In this document: in pieces, positions 61,971 through 64,000 of the stretch
How the letters are laid out: each line of letters begins with the position of its first letter
Position numbering within the stretch: the stretch's first letter is position 1
DNA from: Gymnorhina tibicen
Taxonomy: Eukaryota; Chordata; Aves; Passeriformes; Artamidae
Length of the DNA: 64,000 nucleotides
Assembly: GCA_013399875.1 (NCBI GenBank)
Contig: VXAZ01008004.1
Span: 186,001 to 250,000 of the forward strand
Reading direction: 5' to 3'
Notes under the pieces: generated by a model
Told to the model about the DNA's origin: nothing
The model's input: the letters and a program-made list of their open reading frames with translations, nothing else
Database searches by the model: none
Program-made: the position numbers and the translations under genes

Positions 61971-64000
61971 GTTATAAGCCTTCACGGCTACAAGGCAATA
62001 CTGAAACCTAAACGTTTTTTATCTGAGCAACTGTGATTAATTGCCATTTATCTAGATGTGGAAAAAAATGGCAAGGTAAGTGACAGTAACTTGACCCTGT
62101 TCCGCTTCACTTATCAAGCACATGATTTTAGTTAGTAGTGGGAATTAATCCCATAATTTTTACTGCAGAAGACCTGAATGTTTTTAGTACCCCATCATTA
62201 AATATTGAAATATCTATTGGTAACAGATAGTTCATAATTCTGTTTTATGGTTATAAAGTCAATTGTTCACATTCTGTGAAAAGAATCTAGCTCCAAATAT
62301 GAATCTTCCCACAACAGTGAGCAAATAAAACTCCAACTATTGTTACTGGAAATACTAGACAGCATGCTTGGAATGGTTTTGGAATGCTAGTTGAAATTAC
62401 CACTGCTTAAAAGTAAACAAATACCCAGCAGTCTGGGACAAAGGTAGCAATAAAAATACTAGTTTTTCAATGTATTTTTTAGTAACAGTTATTATGGATT
62501 TGAATTAAAATATATTTTAGCATAGGCATTAATTGACCACACTGGCAACATGCACTGATGTTCTTTTCTGTCAGCTTTGGGTTATGTATGCATTTTAACA
62601 TTTAACTTCACTGCATACAAAATACAGAAAAGAAAAGTGTGCATAAAAATATACAGGGCATTACTTATTTATATGTAAAACCTTTATTCTATTTTGTTAT
62701 TTTAGATTAAATCCCGTTTCAATTCTATTCTCTCAGGGAAGCACTAACAGTTTGAGCTCAGCGTGAAAGCCATCAAACACTTGAGCTGAAATTTAGATTG
62801 GGCAATTTTGCCTGGTGAAGTAGAAAAGGACATGTGGAATGGCAGAGAACAGAATGGCTTATGGAAAGGCAGATGTTTTAATAACTTGTTGTCTAGTGGG
62901 AGCCTCAAATATCTAAATTTAAACACTGCAATATATTAAAGTGCATTGCTGTCAGGGAGGGAGGGTATACTCCTTTACCTTATGAATCAGAGTAAATACG
63001 CATATTTATCATGTGTGCAGACTTTATAAAACATGTATTTTTAACTGAAATTAGAATTAATTGGAAGGTGTTAAAAGAGATTATCTCAGACTGCAAAATT
63101 TTGCTCAAGCCTGCATTGCAAAATACATCAGGTCAGAGCCTGGGTAATTTTCATTGTCGAGTTTTGACTTGAACCTGTCTTCCTGTGTGAATGGACTAAA
63201 GAGACACTAGAGATCTCCTGCCTACAAAGATCTTTTTTGTTTCAGCATATCAATCTCCTGTTAATTCACACTAGGTTTGAAACTATATTTGTTCTTCAGC
63301 ACATTGTTGGAAGTATGCAATGAATTTACCTTAAAAAATGTCCAGAGAGAAGCTAGAAACCTCCTATGTTAAGTTCTTTAGAGAAAAAAGTCTCTCAGGA
63401 TGTCTGGAAATACTGAGTTACTCTAATGTACCCTGGCTGCATAATTTACAATCTGGCAGAATTAAGACGACTAGGGAAGAAAAATTTTATTAATAAGCTA
63501 GCTTCCCATATGTTCATGAACAACTGGGTCCTATTAAAGAACAATGAAGGCCTTGTCACTTGACTTTTGGAGATATTACACCAGTATTTATATACTGGTT
63601 TGTGACACAGAACCCCTAATTGATGCTGCCTTTCACATTTATCATCTCATATGCTGTCCCCCTTTTCTAGAAGTATCAGGCTATGTTTTACTTAAAGATA
63701 CTGAAACTATTTCAGGTATACAAAGAAGAAATATTAAATAAAAGCTATTAAAAATATATATTTAATATTGAGTGTTTCATTTATGGTTTATCAGATGTGT
63801 ATGCATTAAATAAAAAGACATGGAAACATTTCTACAGATATGGTGACAAAGTGAAATTGAGGGTAGTATTTTATGAAAGCTAATGACTTATAGACTATAC
63901 TGGAATGATTTTAAAGGTCATAAATTTCACTTCGAACTGGTATTTACTTGACAGTAATTATGGGACAGATGCAATAAAAATCTGCATAAATGAAAATCAA
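61971..64000. other. AT-rich noncoding stretch, no gene seen
   Basis: Nothing recognisable. Open frames at 62744-62926 and 63544-63741 are short and without domains. The end of the window cuts ordinary AT-rich sequence. Confidence 0.65.

Overview
This window looks like nuclear DNA from a bird. The main evidence is at least six CR1 LINE fragments. Several end in the avian CR1 tail, short tandem repeats of an ATTCTATG-like unit. There is also a retroviral-type solo LTR and several faint, old CORE-SINE/MIR-like remnants. Base composition is AT-rich throughout, with only a few short GC-richer islands at about 13.8-14.1, 15.3-15.5, 30.1-30.5 and 53.1-53.4 kb. The order or species of bird cannot be told from the sequence.

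I found no host protein-coding gene. The open frames are all 137 codons or shorter, overlap each other on both strands, and often have no ATG start. The recognisable peptides are all pieces of CR1 ORF2, the retrotransposon endonuclease/reverse transcriptase. The window is therefore intergenic (gene desert) or lies inside a very long intron. No tRNA, rRNA, snRNA or CRISPR array was recognised.

Layout: 0-4.5 kb is anonymous AT-rich sequence. CR1 tails lie at 4.54-4.67 and 5.91-5.97 kb, with a purine-rich tract between them. A (TG)n tract and a MIR-like remnant are at 8.0-8.6 kb. A CR1 3' end is at 12.6-13.0 kb. A solo LTR with matching TGTCGG/CCGACA termini is at 13.82-14.18 kb, and a GC-rich block that could be a terminal lncRNA exon is at 15.28-15.56 kb. 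A 122-bp uninterrupted polypyrimidine tract starts at 22.29 kb. A GC-rich LTR-like block is at 30.06-30.64 kb. A CR1 on the minus strand with an open ORF2 C-terminus is at 33.02-33.42 kb. A 28-N assembly gap inside poly-A is at 39.06-39.08 kb. The largest mobile element, an internally deleted CR1 with reverse-transcriptase sequence, is at 40.0-41.26 kb. An (AT)n microsatellite is at 47.24 kb, MIR-like remnants are at 52.4 and 57.0 kb, and a divergent minus-strand CR1 is at 61.52-61.97 kb.

Between these, the most noteworthy items are several perfect or near-perfect inverted repeats (36.70, 37.88, 53.23, 58.62 and 60.81 kb), a few ATTA-rich stretches that resemble conserved noncoding enhancers, and one candidate 21-nt microexon at 60.46 kb. 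Nothing in the window supports a new multi-gene biological system. The findings are modest and mostly need cross-species alignment or RNA-seq to judge.
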